From Benincasa hispida (lineage: Eukaryota > Streptophyta > Magnoliopsida > Cucurbitales > Cucurbitaceae): a stretch of 64,000 bases of DNA. The stretch spans positions 39,880,757 to 39,944,756 of the forward strand of contig NC_052350.1 of NCBI RefSeq assembly GCF_009727055.1. The letters run 5' to 3'. Below, in pieces: positions 54,091-64,000 of this stretch; position 1 is the first letter of the stretch, and the number at the start of each line of letters is the position of its first letter. A program made the translations under genes and the position numbers. Below the pieces are notes generated by a model. The model made no database searches. It was not told the DNA's origin and saw only the letters and a list, made by a program, of their open reading frames with translations.

Positions 54091-54260
54091 GGCCGTGAGA
54101 CCCATACTTTGGTCCCTTAATGAAGATTGTGGCCAAGAGACCCATACTTTGGTCTCTCAATAAGAACTACCTACGTGCACGTGGAGTATCCTAAGTATCG
54201 TCAACACCTTAGGTACTTCCTCGGATACCTTCTATACCTTCGGTACCCGATACATTAGAA
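54091..54260 (-). repeat. Hairpin-rich stretch in gypsy LTR
   Basis: Inverted repeats in series: AGAGACC/GGTCTCT at 54136/54151 with 8-base loop CATACTTT, an imperfect sister GAGACC/GGTCCC just before it with the same loop, CCTAAG/CTTAGG at 54190/54208, and GGATACC/GGTACC around 54223-54247. The location corresponds to the hairpin array in the related LTR at 24235-24405. Confidence 0.6.
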
Positions 54261-54935
54261 CATAACATCCATAGGGAAATCCTAGCATCATTATCAGTCA
54301 TATGCATGCTTCGCAATTAATAATATGGAGTCGCATTTCTTTTCATACATTCTTAACATACGCTAGGATTAACAAAACTCATTTCAAATACAAATATAAC
54401 TTTAGTTGCTTGGAAAACCATGAACATTAGCATGAAATTCATTTGTACCGCATGTCCCTTTTGTGGATATATTTGAAAACATTTAATCACTCACAAATCC
54501 TTGGGTTTGGTTCTTCCTAAGCTTTGTAGGCCTCTCCAATGGACATAGTTCCTACACATAAAAGAATAAGAGTTTAGTTATTACTTGGCCTCCCTTTTGA
54601 GACTACTCTCTAACTAAGCTCATACTTGGAAATGGATTGCCCAATTGTCCACATTTTCCATATTCAACTTCTGACGTAAATAACATGAAAACCAGAACTC
54701 ATTTCATGAAAGTTCAGTCTCAAAACATGTTCAAAATTTCGTAACCAACATTACCTCAAAGTTTCAACATGAAACTCCTTGTGGTTTAACCTGGGCCCGC
54801 AAATCTTTCCCGAAAACCCTAACTCTGACTTCCTACTTAAGTAAAGATTCTAGGGTTACTTCCCATATATATATAACTCGAAACTTAGACCTTTTCTTGC
54901 CAAGGTTCCTTATACAAACTTACTTTGAAGGGTGT

Positions 54936-56573
54936 TGATGTGTTATTTTAAGAGGTGAAAATATGGATGAAATGCGATGATAAAAATGCATTGGGCACTC
55001 AAGTTTTCTCAGTGGAATCCAAGTGTAAAACCTACTGAGTTTCCTGGTAAGTCCAGGGTCAAACTCAAGGACTTAGGAAAGCAATATGCGGTGGTAATTT
55101 TCAGGAAGACTTTACGGTAACCGAAAACTCAAATAGTTGTTTGGTTGGTTGTTTGTGGTAATGAAAAATAAACAAATGTGGCAGAGTTTCAAAAAGAGTT
55201 GATAAAACAAAAGATGCGATGAGTATGCAGTGAACGGGTTGAGAAGGGTTCGGCTAACACTTCCTAGGATGTGTTCATGTTATGCGACCATGCAACATAC
55301 ATACAATAGTAAACCATCTCTCGATGCGAATGCTACAGCTTCTAATGCTATAACGCATGCGATATATGCGACAAGTCTATAGAACCTACACATAAGCCTC
55401 TATTCTTATTTATGCATGCGATGCAGGTTGACAAACAGAGCTTATCCCTAAGTCCCTATCTCTTGTTTATGCAGATCTAATCTTGCTCTCTCGAGTCTAG
55501 ATTCTAACCTAGCTCTCTCAAGTCTCAGGTTCTTTCTTTAGGCTCTCTCTCGAGTAGCTCTAAAGGGGTGTTAGGCACAGCATAAAACAAGATAATCGCA
55601 TGCGATGAAGATCCTAGGCCATGTTAGCTTAGTTCTTCTCAACCCATTCGATAAGTTTAGCTATTCATGCATGCTAAGAGAGTGAACAGATGTAAAATAA
55701 GAACTTCCATTGTATAAATATAAAGTTGAAGTACAAAATAACAATGCAAGAAGAGAATAAAAAGCCTGGTAGCAATCTCTTACTTCCCAGGATTTTACAC
55801 TGTCTTTTCTACTCGTGTTCAAAAGATAATCTCGCTCTCGTGAGAGTCAGCCCACTCTCTGCTTTCTATGCCTCTGGGTTCTCTCTCGAGTTGCCCTGAG
55901 TGATCTTCCAGCGTCTCGGCTCTTCTCTTGCTCCGCCTTAAAATAAAAAGGAAAACAATGGACAAGGCTAAACTATGGAGAAATTTGTCTAAGTAACTGA
56001 ACTTGCTGAACTGCTAAACTGAACTCGTCAACCCCTTTTCTGAAGGATGCCTTTAGTATTTATAGAGCTTCAAGGTGAAAGGTGGCTTCTCTCTTATGAT
56101 TACACAGAAGGGATGGCTTTAACTCTCTGACTGATGCGCCGAATATTTGTCATCGAAAAGCTGAGTATACTTGTTATCATTAGCGGCTTGTCAACTTAAT
56201 TCGGATTGACTGTCATCAGTTTTCTATCCCATCGTGATTAATTATGCCTTTTACCCAAATGCGCCCACCAAGTTGTGCCGGCTCTATGCGGCAATCCTTC
56301 TTGAGCAGATGTTTGCGAACACAAATCACTGCAAAGCCTTGCGGTAATGCTGCGCTCATCTGTTGATTTCTTGTGATCGCGCTTTTTGCCTTGCGTCAAT
56401 GCATATTCTACATAAAAATACAAAAAATTAACTGTTTCTATTCGATAAACGCATGCGACCGCAATGTTATAAACTTAATGCTTTTTGGATGCAATCTAAC
56501 AAATTTTATCAACGCAAGCCAACATTGTTTAAGAACTTAGCACTGTAATCACATGCATTTCTGCCCGTTATCA
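54936..56573 (-). mobile_element. Athila-type solo LTR
   Basis: 1638 bp with perfect TSD GGTGT at 54931-54935 and 56574-56578. The minus strand starts TGATAACGGGCAGAAATGCA and has TATAAATA at 56057-56064. No internal sequence. It is nested in a gypsy-type solo LTR, which is in copia G, which is in copia F: four levels here. Confidence 0.92.
56057..56064 (-). promoter_or_regulatory. TATA box of Athila-type solo LTR
   Basis: TATAAATA on the minus strand, as in the other Athila-type LTRs of the window. Confidence 0.45.
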
Positions 56574-57321
56574 GGTGTCCACGAGAATACCTTAAAGTTT
56601 CAGCTCGAAAATCCAAGCGATTCGGTCTAGATCTATATTTCTTCATCGAGTGCCAAAGAAAGCTCGAAAAATGACCTTCAACTCTTCGTTCCTTCTCCAC
56701 CCTTCTTTCCAATGAGATCTCCCTTCCAAAGGCTTTATTTGAGCAATTAAACTCGAAGATCTTTCCAATGCTACCAAGTTCACCTGGTTTTCTCGAGTAG
56801 AACATCCAAAACGAACCCTTGAAGTCCTCTTTCTTTTATACTAATGTCTAGCCCTTCAATTGAAATCTTCTTAAGCCACCTCACCCATTAATGAAGATCA
56901 AGGGTCGAGATTAAGCCATATGTCCATATAACTAAAAGAGAGTCTGAAACTGAGCGTTTAAATTTGAGTGTTCCGAGTAACTCGTTACTTGCTGGGGAAA
57001 CTCGGTGGGAAGATGTCCTTACTCGACAACAATTCCAGGGCTCTCTGTCAAATCCTCGACGGGAGGACTCGCTACTCGATGGGGAACTCGACGTTCAAAC
57101 ATCCTTCAATATGATCAACACTTAGACAAAATTTCCCTTGCCATGCCAGGATGATGTGAACAAGAGCTAAGCTTCCTTACTTAACCATTTTCTTCAGTTT
57201 CAAACTCATATTTTACTTCGGAATGTACAATTCCAAGTTAACTTAGATACTTAACCCGACATTTTGCATAGCTTAACAGTAAACATCGTTGAAAAGGGAA
57301 AAGTAAGGTGTGGGTCTTACA

Positions 57322-58080
57322 CAAAGAACCATTAAAGCTCATACATTCGGATCTTTGTGGTCTAATGAATGTAAAGGCTAGATAAGGGTATGAATACTTC
57401 ATCTCTTTCATCATAGATGATTATTCAAGGTTTGGTTACTTATACCTAATGGATCATAAGTCTAAAGCCTTTGAAAAGTTCAAAGAGTATAAAGCTGAAG
57501 TTGAAAACCTATTAGGTAAAACAATTAAAAAACTTTGATCTGATCGGGGTGGAGAGTAAATGGATTTAGAATTCAGGGACTATATGATTAAACATGGAAT
57601 TCAATCCTAACTCTCAGCACCTGGTACACCTCAGCATCACGGTGTATCAGAAAGGATAAAAGGAACCTTTTTAGATATGGTTCATTATATGATGAACTAT
57701 GCTCAATTGCTTAACTCGTTTTGAGGGTATGTAGTAGAGATTGCATTTCACATCTTGAAAAATGTTCCCTCAAAAAGTATTTTGGAAACACCTTTCGAGT
57801 TATGGAGGGGGCGTAAACCAAGTTTACATTACTTCAAACTATGGGGTTGTCTTGCACGCGTGTTAGTGACAAATCCTAAGTTGAAACCTCGTTCAAGATT
57901 ATGTCAATTTGTTGGTTACCCTAAAGAAATGAGAGGTGATATGTTAATGACCCTCAAGAAAATAAGATGTTTCTATCGACAAACACTATATTTTTGGAGG
58001 AAGACCACATGAGAGATCATAAACCATGAAGCAAAATAGTATTAAGTGAAACTACTGAATAATCAACAAGGGTTGTTCAT
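57322..58080 (+). pseudogene. Copia G integrase, main part (broken)
   Basis: Continues the integrase after the LTR. HSDLCGLMNVKAR with the first catalytic Asp (57345), a stop, GYEYFISF, DDYSRFGYLYLMDHKSKAFE, then LGKTIKKL, a stop in the LRSD context (57537) and SDRGGE with the second Asp, a stop, and GTPQHHGVSERIKGTFLDM holding the catalytic Glu (57640). Next VVEIAFHILKNVPSKSILET (57755 onward), PFELWRGRKPSLHYFKLWGC, RSRLCQFVGYPKEMRG. A frameshift near 57950. The usual copia order is kept but there are many stops. Confidence 0.88.
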
Positions 58081-59303
58081 GTAGTTGGTCCTTCATCAAG
58101 AATTAATGCAGAAGCCAACACTTCAGATAAGTCTAGTCCTTCTCAATTATTAAGAGTGCCTCGACGCAGTAGGAGGGTTGTGATGCAACTTGACCATTAT
58201 TTGGATTTAACTGAAACTCGGGTTGTCATCCCAAATAATGGTGTTGAGGATCCATTGTCCTATAAACAAGCGATGGATGACGTAGACGGGCCAAAGCCAT
58301 AGACCTGAAAATGGAGTCTATGTACTCTAATTCAGTATGGGATCTTGTAGATCCACCTGAAAAGGTAAAACCCATAGGGTACAAATGGATCTATAAAAGA
58401 AAGAGAGATGTAGCTAGAAAGGTACAGACCTTTAAAGCAAGACTTGTAACAAAAGGTTATACCCACAGGGAAGGGGTTGACTTATTAAGAAACTTTTTCC
58501 CCTATTGCTATGCTTAAGTCTATAAGAATTATCTTGTCCCATAGCCATATATTATGACTATAAGATATGGAAAATGGATGTCAAGACTGCTTTTCTAAAT
58601 GGAAATCTTGAAGAGAATATTTTTATGTCTCAGTCTGAGGAGGTTCATAGCTCGAGGTCAAGAGCAAAAAGTTTGCAAACTGAATCTATCCATTTATAGA
58701 TTGAAACAGACATCTAGATCTTAGAACATTAGATTTGATACAGCGATAAAATCTTTTGGTTTTGATCAAAACGTAGATAAACCTTGTATCCACAAAAAAA
58801 TCATCAACGATAAAGTAGCTTTTCTAGTACTTCATATGGACGATATCCTACTTATTGGAAATGATGTAAGGTACCTTACCGACATTAAGGAATGGTTGGC
58901 AACCTGATTCCAAATGAAAGATTTGGGAGAGGCGCAATATGTACTTAGGATCCAAATCATTAGGGATCGCAAGAACAGAACATTGACTATGTCTCAAGCA
59001 ACTTATATCGACAAAATGTTGGCTCGATATTCGATGCAGAACTCTAAGAAGAGTTTATTACCTTTCAGGCACGGGGTTCGCTTGTCTAAGGAACAATGTC
59101 CTAAGACACCTCAAAAGGTTGAGGATACGAGACGTATTCCCTATGTTTCAATTGTAGGCAGCTTAATGTATGTGTTTTGCACTAGGTCAGACATTTATTC
59201 TGCAGAGGGAATAGTCAGTAGGTACCAGTCTAATCTAGGATTACGCTACTGGACTACGGTTAAGAACATCCTCAAGTATCTTAGGAGAACGAGGGACTAT
59301 AAG
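58081..59303 (+). pseudogene. Copia G reverse transcriptase (broken)
   Basis: Linker VPRRSRRVVMQ.DHYLDLTE at 58157, then RT: MESMYSNSVWDLVDPPEKVK, PIGYKWIYKRKRDVARKVQT, FKARLVTKGYTHREGVD, a frameshift, YKIWKMDVKTAFLNGNLEEN (58560), the catalytic box HMDDILLIGND at about 58835 (Tyr-Val replaced by His-Met), MKDLGEAQYVLRIQIIRDRK, TYIDKMLARYSMQNSKK, PYVSIVGSLMYVFC, and TVKNILKYLRRTRDYK ending at 59303 where a reversed LTR begins. RNase H, which should follow, is missing. Confidence 0.88.
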
Positions 59304-61142
59304 TGAAGGAGTATATCAGCATGCAGTAAAAGCAACAAGGATCCATCAGCATTCTAATTCATTAATTTTGGCTGTAAACATACAATTATAAGAGGGTTTC
59401 AAGTAATACCTTTGTAAAACCTCTTGAATCACAAAATCAACTGCAAATCTTCTCCAAATCTCATTGTGAACCACCTCAAGATCTTCCCTACTATTCTCTT
59501 TGAGCTTTAGATTGAGTTATGGGATTCAAGATAAGCTTGAATGAAGGGAACTTGGAGAAAAACTCACTGTACTATCCACTTGAAGAACACCTATCTTCAA
59601 CTCGATTTTTTCAGCAAAAACTCTATTGATGCATCCCATAATTCCACTTCCATATTCTCTATTTATTGCAGGACATTCATGCAAAGAAGATGGTTGCATG
59701 AGATGCAGTTCATGCTTGGATTATTGAAGCTAGAGTTAAGTGGACTTTTTGTGAGCTGGTTGTTTGAATATTAGAGAAATCCCACATCTCAAAAAAATTG
59801 TGTTTTTCAATTTTCAATTTTCAAATTTGATTTTTAAAACCAATTTGATTTCAAAAATTAAAAATATTATTTTTTACAAAATTAATTTCATAAATTAATT
59901 TTCTAATTAATAATAAATAATTAATTAGACGAATTTTTAATTAATTCTAATTAATTTAATATCAAATATTAAATTAACTTTACACAAATTCCACCTTCAT
60001 GAATTCAATATTTAAATCATATTTAAATATTAATTAATCTCTAATTCTGTTTAATTCTAATTTGAACGTTTCAAATTAACATATCACGTACTCTAAAGCT
60101 AATCCATTTATGAGCTAGTAAAGGGATCTCGTGGACCAGATCATAGGCTCCAACGATCCGAGATTAATTGGCTAAACTCTTTTATACCAAATTAATCCCC
60201 ATTCGTTAACTAATGGATCACTCCATTAAAGCCCATAGTTGCACTCCCCTCACTGTAGATATATTATGTCCACATGATTTAACCATAATTAGTAAGTCGA
60301 TCCTTCACAAGTTGTTCGTAATAACGGCTAGGTCAATGTCGTTTTAACCCCGAGATTACATCTTGTACCTTAAGTTCCTACTGATCCTCTAATGAAGAAT
60401 TGGTTTGTGATCCAATCACTAAACCAGATTCCTCTCAGCCTAGTGAGAGGGTGGGGCCCCTTGTTCAAGACCTGGATTTAGTACTTAAGAGAACAACCCT
60501 TTCTCATATCCCTAATTCGGGTAGGCGTGAATTCTGTCTTACACCCTATGTCCACAGCTATCTACTTGGTCTTACCCTTGAAATGGGAGACTTATTGAGT
60601 CGACACTGTTGAGCCAACCCCACCTATGGTAATCTAAGGATAATGCCGAATAAACAAGAGTTCATAGTTAGCTCAGGATTAAAATCGAGTTACTAGGTCA
60701 TCTAAGTGAATTAGTCAGTCTTATATAGTAAACAACATTATAAAGTAAGAGTAACTTATTTCTTGGTCCGATCTTATGCAAACTCATTGCATAGAACACC
60801 CTCACTCCTCATGTCAATACATGAATGAATCTACATCACTTCATTTGTAGTATCTTTACAACTCTTTGTAACAACTACAGAGTAGGCCGCATCCAATAGT
60901 GTTACCAAAATAAGGTACCCAACCTTAATCATATACTATAGACCATTTTGGCTATTTACTCGAACTTGATCTATCTTTATGTCTCTACATAAAGTTCAAG
61001 TATTCATATAATAGCCATGGATCTTAGTTTATTCGATTTAAACTTTTACGTATGCAATTTATAGAATCAATAATAAGTTTATTGACTATAGAATATGTTT
61101 ATCTTTTTACAAACTATGAGTTTTAGGACATAAAACCCAACA
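59304..61142 (-). mobile_element. Copia B-family LTR, inverted, in copia G
   Basis: 1839 bp. The minus strand starts TGTTGGGTTTTATGTCC at 61142 and ends GATATACTCCTTCA at 59304. It aligns with the B LTR in reverse. The flanks ATAAG (59299-59303) and ATAAT (61143-61147) look like a TSD, but the left flank is G RT and the right flank is mid-LTR of G, so the sequences are not contiguous in an intact copia. Either a deletion followed or the match is chance. Confidence 0.75.
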
Positions 61143-62126
61143 ATAATTAACGAATATTGATTAACTTGGTTAATTAGTTTAGCCAATTAATCTCATATCG
61201 TTGGAGCTTCTGATCTATAGGTTCACTAAGTCCCCTTGTTAGCTTCTTAGAGGATATCTAAAAGGGATGGTTTGAATTGTTCAAATTAATTTAAGGAAAT
61301 TATATATTAATGTGATTAATATATAATGATTATGGATATGATCAATAATTTAAATTAAATTGGAAAGTAATATTTGAATAAGATTTAATTAATTAATTCA
61401 AGTGAATTAGATTCATAAATAATTAATTAATAGAGAGGTAGTGCACATATACATACGATGTTTATGATAATTAAATATATATACATTAAATTTAATTTAA
61501 TATATAAATAGTTATTTAATTAATGTGCAAATTAAATTAAATAAGTGTTATTTAATTGTGCTAATTAATTAAATAAGTGTTATTTAATTAATTTGACTAA
61601 TTAATTAAATAATTGTTATTTAATTAATTAATTATGGAAAAGGGAAATAGGAAAAGTGTTTGGCTCTTCTCTATATAAAGACCTCCCATAGCCCCTTTGG
61701 GAGATACAGACACTGATAATACACAATACACAAGTTATTGTGCAAAACTTTTCCTAAGCCACAAAGAGAATCCTTTTTACTCTTCAAAACCCTTTTCTCC
61801 TCTCTCTCTCCCAATAGTTAGATACCACCTATCCCTCTATCGAAATCCTAGAGAATAATGAGGTTACTTCTATGATAGTATTCAAGATTGTTCAAGAAAT
61901 CGTTCATGATTAAGATCGTTGGAGGAGCCGTTCATTGGAACTTAAAGAGGATTGTTCGTGAATCTTGCAAATCTACAAAGGTAAGAGTGGTTCTAATCTT
62001 TTTCCCTAAAGCATGTTATATTACATGCTTATATTCTGTTTTAGTATACTGAATTTGTTTATGTAAAATTGAATTGCGGGATGTAAGGCATTCACAATGC
62101 TTCTGCTGCGGGATTCGATCCCATCA
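61143..62126 (+). mobile_element. Copia G 3' LTR (start missing)
   Basis: 984 bp. It matches the end of the 5' LTR from the AATTAAATTAAATA(A/T)GTGTTATTTAAT repeats to GGGATTCGATCCCATCA, and also carries mid-LTR text deleted in the 5' copy. The first part of the LTR is lost at the junction with the inverted LTR. A TATA box lies at 61672-61680. Followed by TSD TTTTC. Confidence 0.82.
61672..61680 (+). promoter_or_regulatory. TATA box of copia G 3' LTR
   Basis: TATATAAAG, same context as 49807-49815. Confidence 0.6.
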
Positions 62127-64000
62127 TTTTCAACAAATATTCACTAAGATGATTATACAACATTTGTCCATATTTTTTTAATTCATATCATTCTTCAGCA
62201 TTTGAATTATATGATTACGGTATCTTTAATCCTTTAGGTATTTTCATATAAATATCATTATCTAGAGATCCATATAGATATATTGTGACTACATCTATAA
62301 GATGCATGTCAAGTTTTTCATACACAATCAGGTGAATTAGATATCTCATGTTATTACATCCACCAAGGGTAAATATGTCTCTTCATAATCAATACCAGAT
62401 CTTTGCAAGAATCCTTGTACAACAAGTCTCACTTTATATCTTGTGACCTCATTCTTTTCGTTTCTTTTTCTTATAAATACCCATTTGAATCCCACAGGCT
62501 CGACATCTTGTACTATCTGGACTACTAATCCAAAAACCTCACTTCTTAAGAGTGAGTTTAGTTCTGCCTCAATTTCTTCTTTTTATTTAGGCCAATCTTT
62601 TTGGTTTTGACATTCTTTGACATATTTTGGCTTATAGTTCTCAATTTCATAAATAATATCATAAGTAACATTATAAGCAAAATTTTGTCAACAACTATAT
62701 TATTCTGGTTTCATCTTTTTCCTATCTTGAAATAATATCAAAATCTCATCATTAACTTCAAATTGATATCCTTTTGAGGAGTCAAATTCCAAATTTCTTC
62801 TGGAATATTCATATTCTCAATCAAGTTATTGACTACTTTTCTTTTTCAAGATTTATTTTATCTTTGAAACCTATGGTCTACCATGCTTCACATGTATTGC
62901 AGATTCATTAGTTATGATGACTTGTTGTGGTGGGATATCAATTTTAGAAGACACATTTGCAACAGGTATATATGACTTAGTTGCTTTCTTAGAATTTGTA
63001 AATGCATCTAGCCTTTGATTTACTATTTTTTGCATATTAATTGTCTCTTGAACTTCTATTCACATTGGTTTGTACGGAGATCTAAATGAGACAATGAAGA
63101 CGCACTCCATGTAATTTCTTTTCGAACTTTTGAATTTCTTCCTCTCGGTTGGAAAATTTGTCTCATTTAAATGACAATCAGACATCATGCAATAAATGCA
63201 TCATCCCCCATCTTAATACGTTATGATGGAGCAATTGGAACATATACTGCGCATCTAAAAATTGGCACATAGGAAATGTTAGGCTCCTTGCCATAAGCTA
63301 ATTTTGTATTGGGGAGTATTTATGATAAGTTGTTGGCCTAATTCGTATAAGCAATGTTGCATGCAAAATCACATGGCTTTATAAAGATATTAGAAGCTTT
63401 GCTCTCATAAGCATTAGTTTAGCAATTAATTATAAAACATTTTATAAAACCCATTTTGTATATGAACATGAGCTACAAGATGTTTAACACTTATCCCAAT
63501 TGACGTACAATAATCATTAAATGCTTGGGACATAAATTCATCAGCATTATCAAGATGAATTTTCTTTATTCCATAATTAAGAAATTGTGCTCTTAACTTT
63601 ATTATTTGAGCTAATAGTCTTGCAAATGTAAGATTTCAACTTGACAATAAGCATATATGTAACCATCTTTTTGGATGTGTTAACTAAAACAATAAAATAT
63701 TTTAATAGTCCACTGGATGGATTAATAGGCCCACAAATATCACCATGAATTCATTCTAAAAATGTAGGGGATTCAAACTCAAGTTTAATGGGAGAGGGTA
63801 TAATAATTAATTTTCCTTGAGAGTAAAATAGCAAATGACTGTTTATTAGCTTAAAGAATCTTTTAGTTCTTCAAAGGATGTCCGTGTGAATTTTCAATAT
63901 TTTTTCTCATCATTACCAACCTAAGAGGACCTAACCGAACATGTCAAATAACAAATATATCTGGATTAGTGAACTCCAAGTTCATGATTACATAATTTTC
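62127..64000 (-). pseudogene. Copia F: integrase C-terminus and RT N-terminal part (broken)
   Basis: Minus strand from the right edge: integrase text AQIIKLRAQFLNYGIKKIHL, DNADEFMSQAFNDYC with the second catalytic Asp, SIGISVKHLVAHVHIQNGF, a stretch with stops, SDCHLNETNFPTER, the linker NQRLDAFTNSKKATKSYIPV and VIITNESAIHVKHGRP. RT then starts near 62640: WPK, a stop, KEEIEAELNSLLRSEVFGLV, EPVGFKWVFIRKRNEKNEVT, RYKVRLVVQGFLQRSGIDYE, ETYLPLVD, then decayed text to 62127. RT continues at 49149. This lineage differs from A, B, C and G. It continues beyond the window. Confidence 0.85.

Larger units (their letters stand above)
53475..57321 (-). mobile_element. Gypsy-type solo LTR in copia G integrase (with nested LTR)
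   Basis: Minus strand from TGTAAGACCCACACC at 57321 to GGGATGTGACA at 53475. Without the nested 1638-bp LTR and its TSD copy it is about 2.2 kb. It interrupts the integrase exactly; the reading resumes KEPLKL at 57328. The flanks ATAAG (53470-53474) and CAAAG (57322-57326) are only weakly alike, so the TSD has decayed. It is related to the LTR at 23555-26209 and, like it, has a hairpin-rich stretch, here 54091-54260. Confidence 0.8.
49150..62126 (+). mobile_element. Copia G, complete nested insertion
   Basis: 12,977 bp including its own insertions, with perfect TSD TTTTC at 49145-49149 and 62127-62131. It starts TGTTGAGTTTTATCCCC and ends GATCCCATCA. Order: 5' LTR, primer site, leader, gag, protease, integrase, RT, with part of the 3' LTR. 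A gypsy-type solo LTR sits within integrase and a B-family LTR replaces RNase H and the 3' LTR start. It lies in copia F RT, whose reading continues on both sides. Confidence 0.9.

Noticed and set aside
1..64000. tRNA, rRNA or snRNA genes
   Set aside because: No cloverleaf with conserved A and B box text or rRNA segments was recognised by eye; the tRNA-like matches are the short primer-binding sites of retroelements. A tRNA scan would settle this.

Overview
This window looks like transposon-filled heterochromatin from a dicot plant. The copia Gag/Pol wording and the LTR openings resemble elements common in Cucurbitaceae such as melon; that host guess is recognition from memory, not a search. 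I find no host protein gene, tRNA, rRNA or CRISPR array. Essentially all of the 64 kb is LTR retrotransposon: Ty1/copia in both orientations, Ty3/gypsy of the Athila type, a second gypsy lineage with a related primer site, and solo LTRs of a third, chromovirus-like type. Every coding segment carries stops, frameshifts or insertions, so none should make a full polyprotein.

The layout is nested, and several layers can be closed by target-site duplications (TSDs). On the left, minus-strand copia A (1503-4863 plus 37158-41200) is capped by a rearranged gypsy (1-1502) and carries a 2-kb solo LTR (2461-4469). Plus-strand copia B (4864-37157, about 32 kb) sits in A's leader. B's 5' LTR is interrupted at 6707 by a copia with a nearly complete but broken gag-pol (C, 6708-15168), followed by an Athila-type LTR (15169-16066). 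B's leader and gag were hit by a minus-strand Athila element. A later rearrangement left a lone Athila LTR plus B leader/gag (17701-21403), then an Athila body without its 3' end (21404-30829), its 5' LTR (30830-32760) and a second B leader/gag (32761-35072). The Athila integrase is split by a 2.7-kb solo LTR (23555-26209).

Right of A, the host sequence is a minus-strand gypsy D (gag, primer site and 5' LTR, 41201-42935) that itself sits in a minus-strand copia reverse transcriptase (E), which also carries a 1.2-kb solo LTR (43247-44464). Stacked LTR fragments follow (45108-48795). The right end is minus-strand copia F (48796-49149 plus 62127-64000), split by plus-strand copia G (49150-62126, perfect TSD). 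G contains a gypsy-type solo LTR (53475-57321) that itself holds an Athila-type solo LTR (54936-56573), and a reverse-oriented copia LTR (59304-61142).

Three features are not ordinary decay. A 38-bp Tn5/Nextera mosaic-end dimer at 8587-8624 and an 86-bp exact duplication flanking the only N (28408) point to assembly faults. A 69-bp-arm foldback at 5563-5708 looks like a template-switch inverted duplication. A tandem series of hairpins with compensating stem changes (24235-24405) lies in the probably transcribed part of a gypsy LTR, and I regard it as the most biologically interesting signal here.
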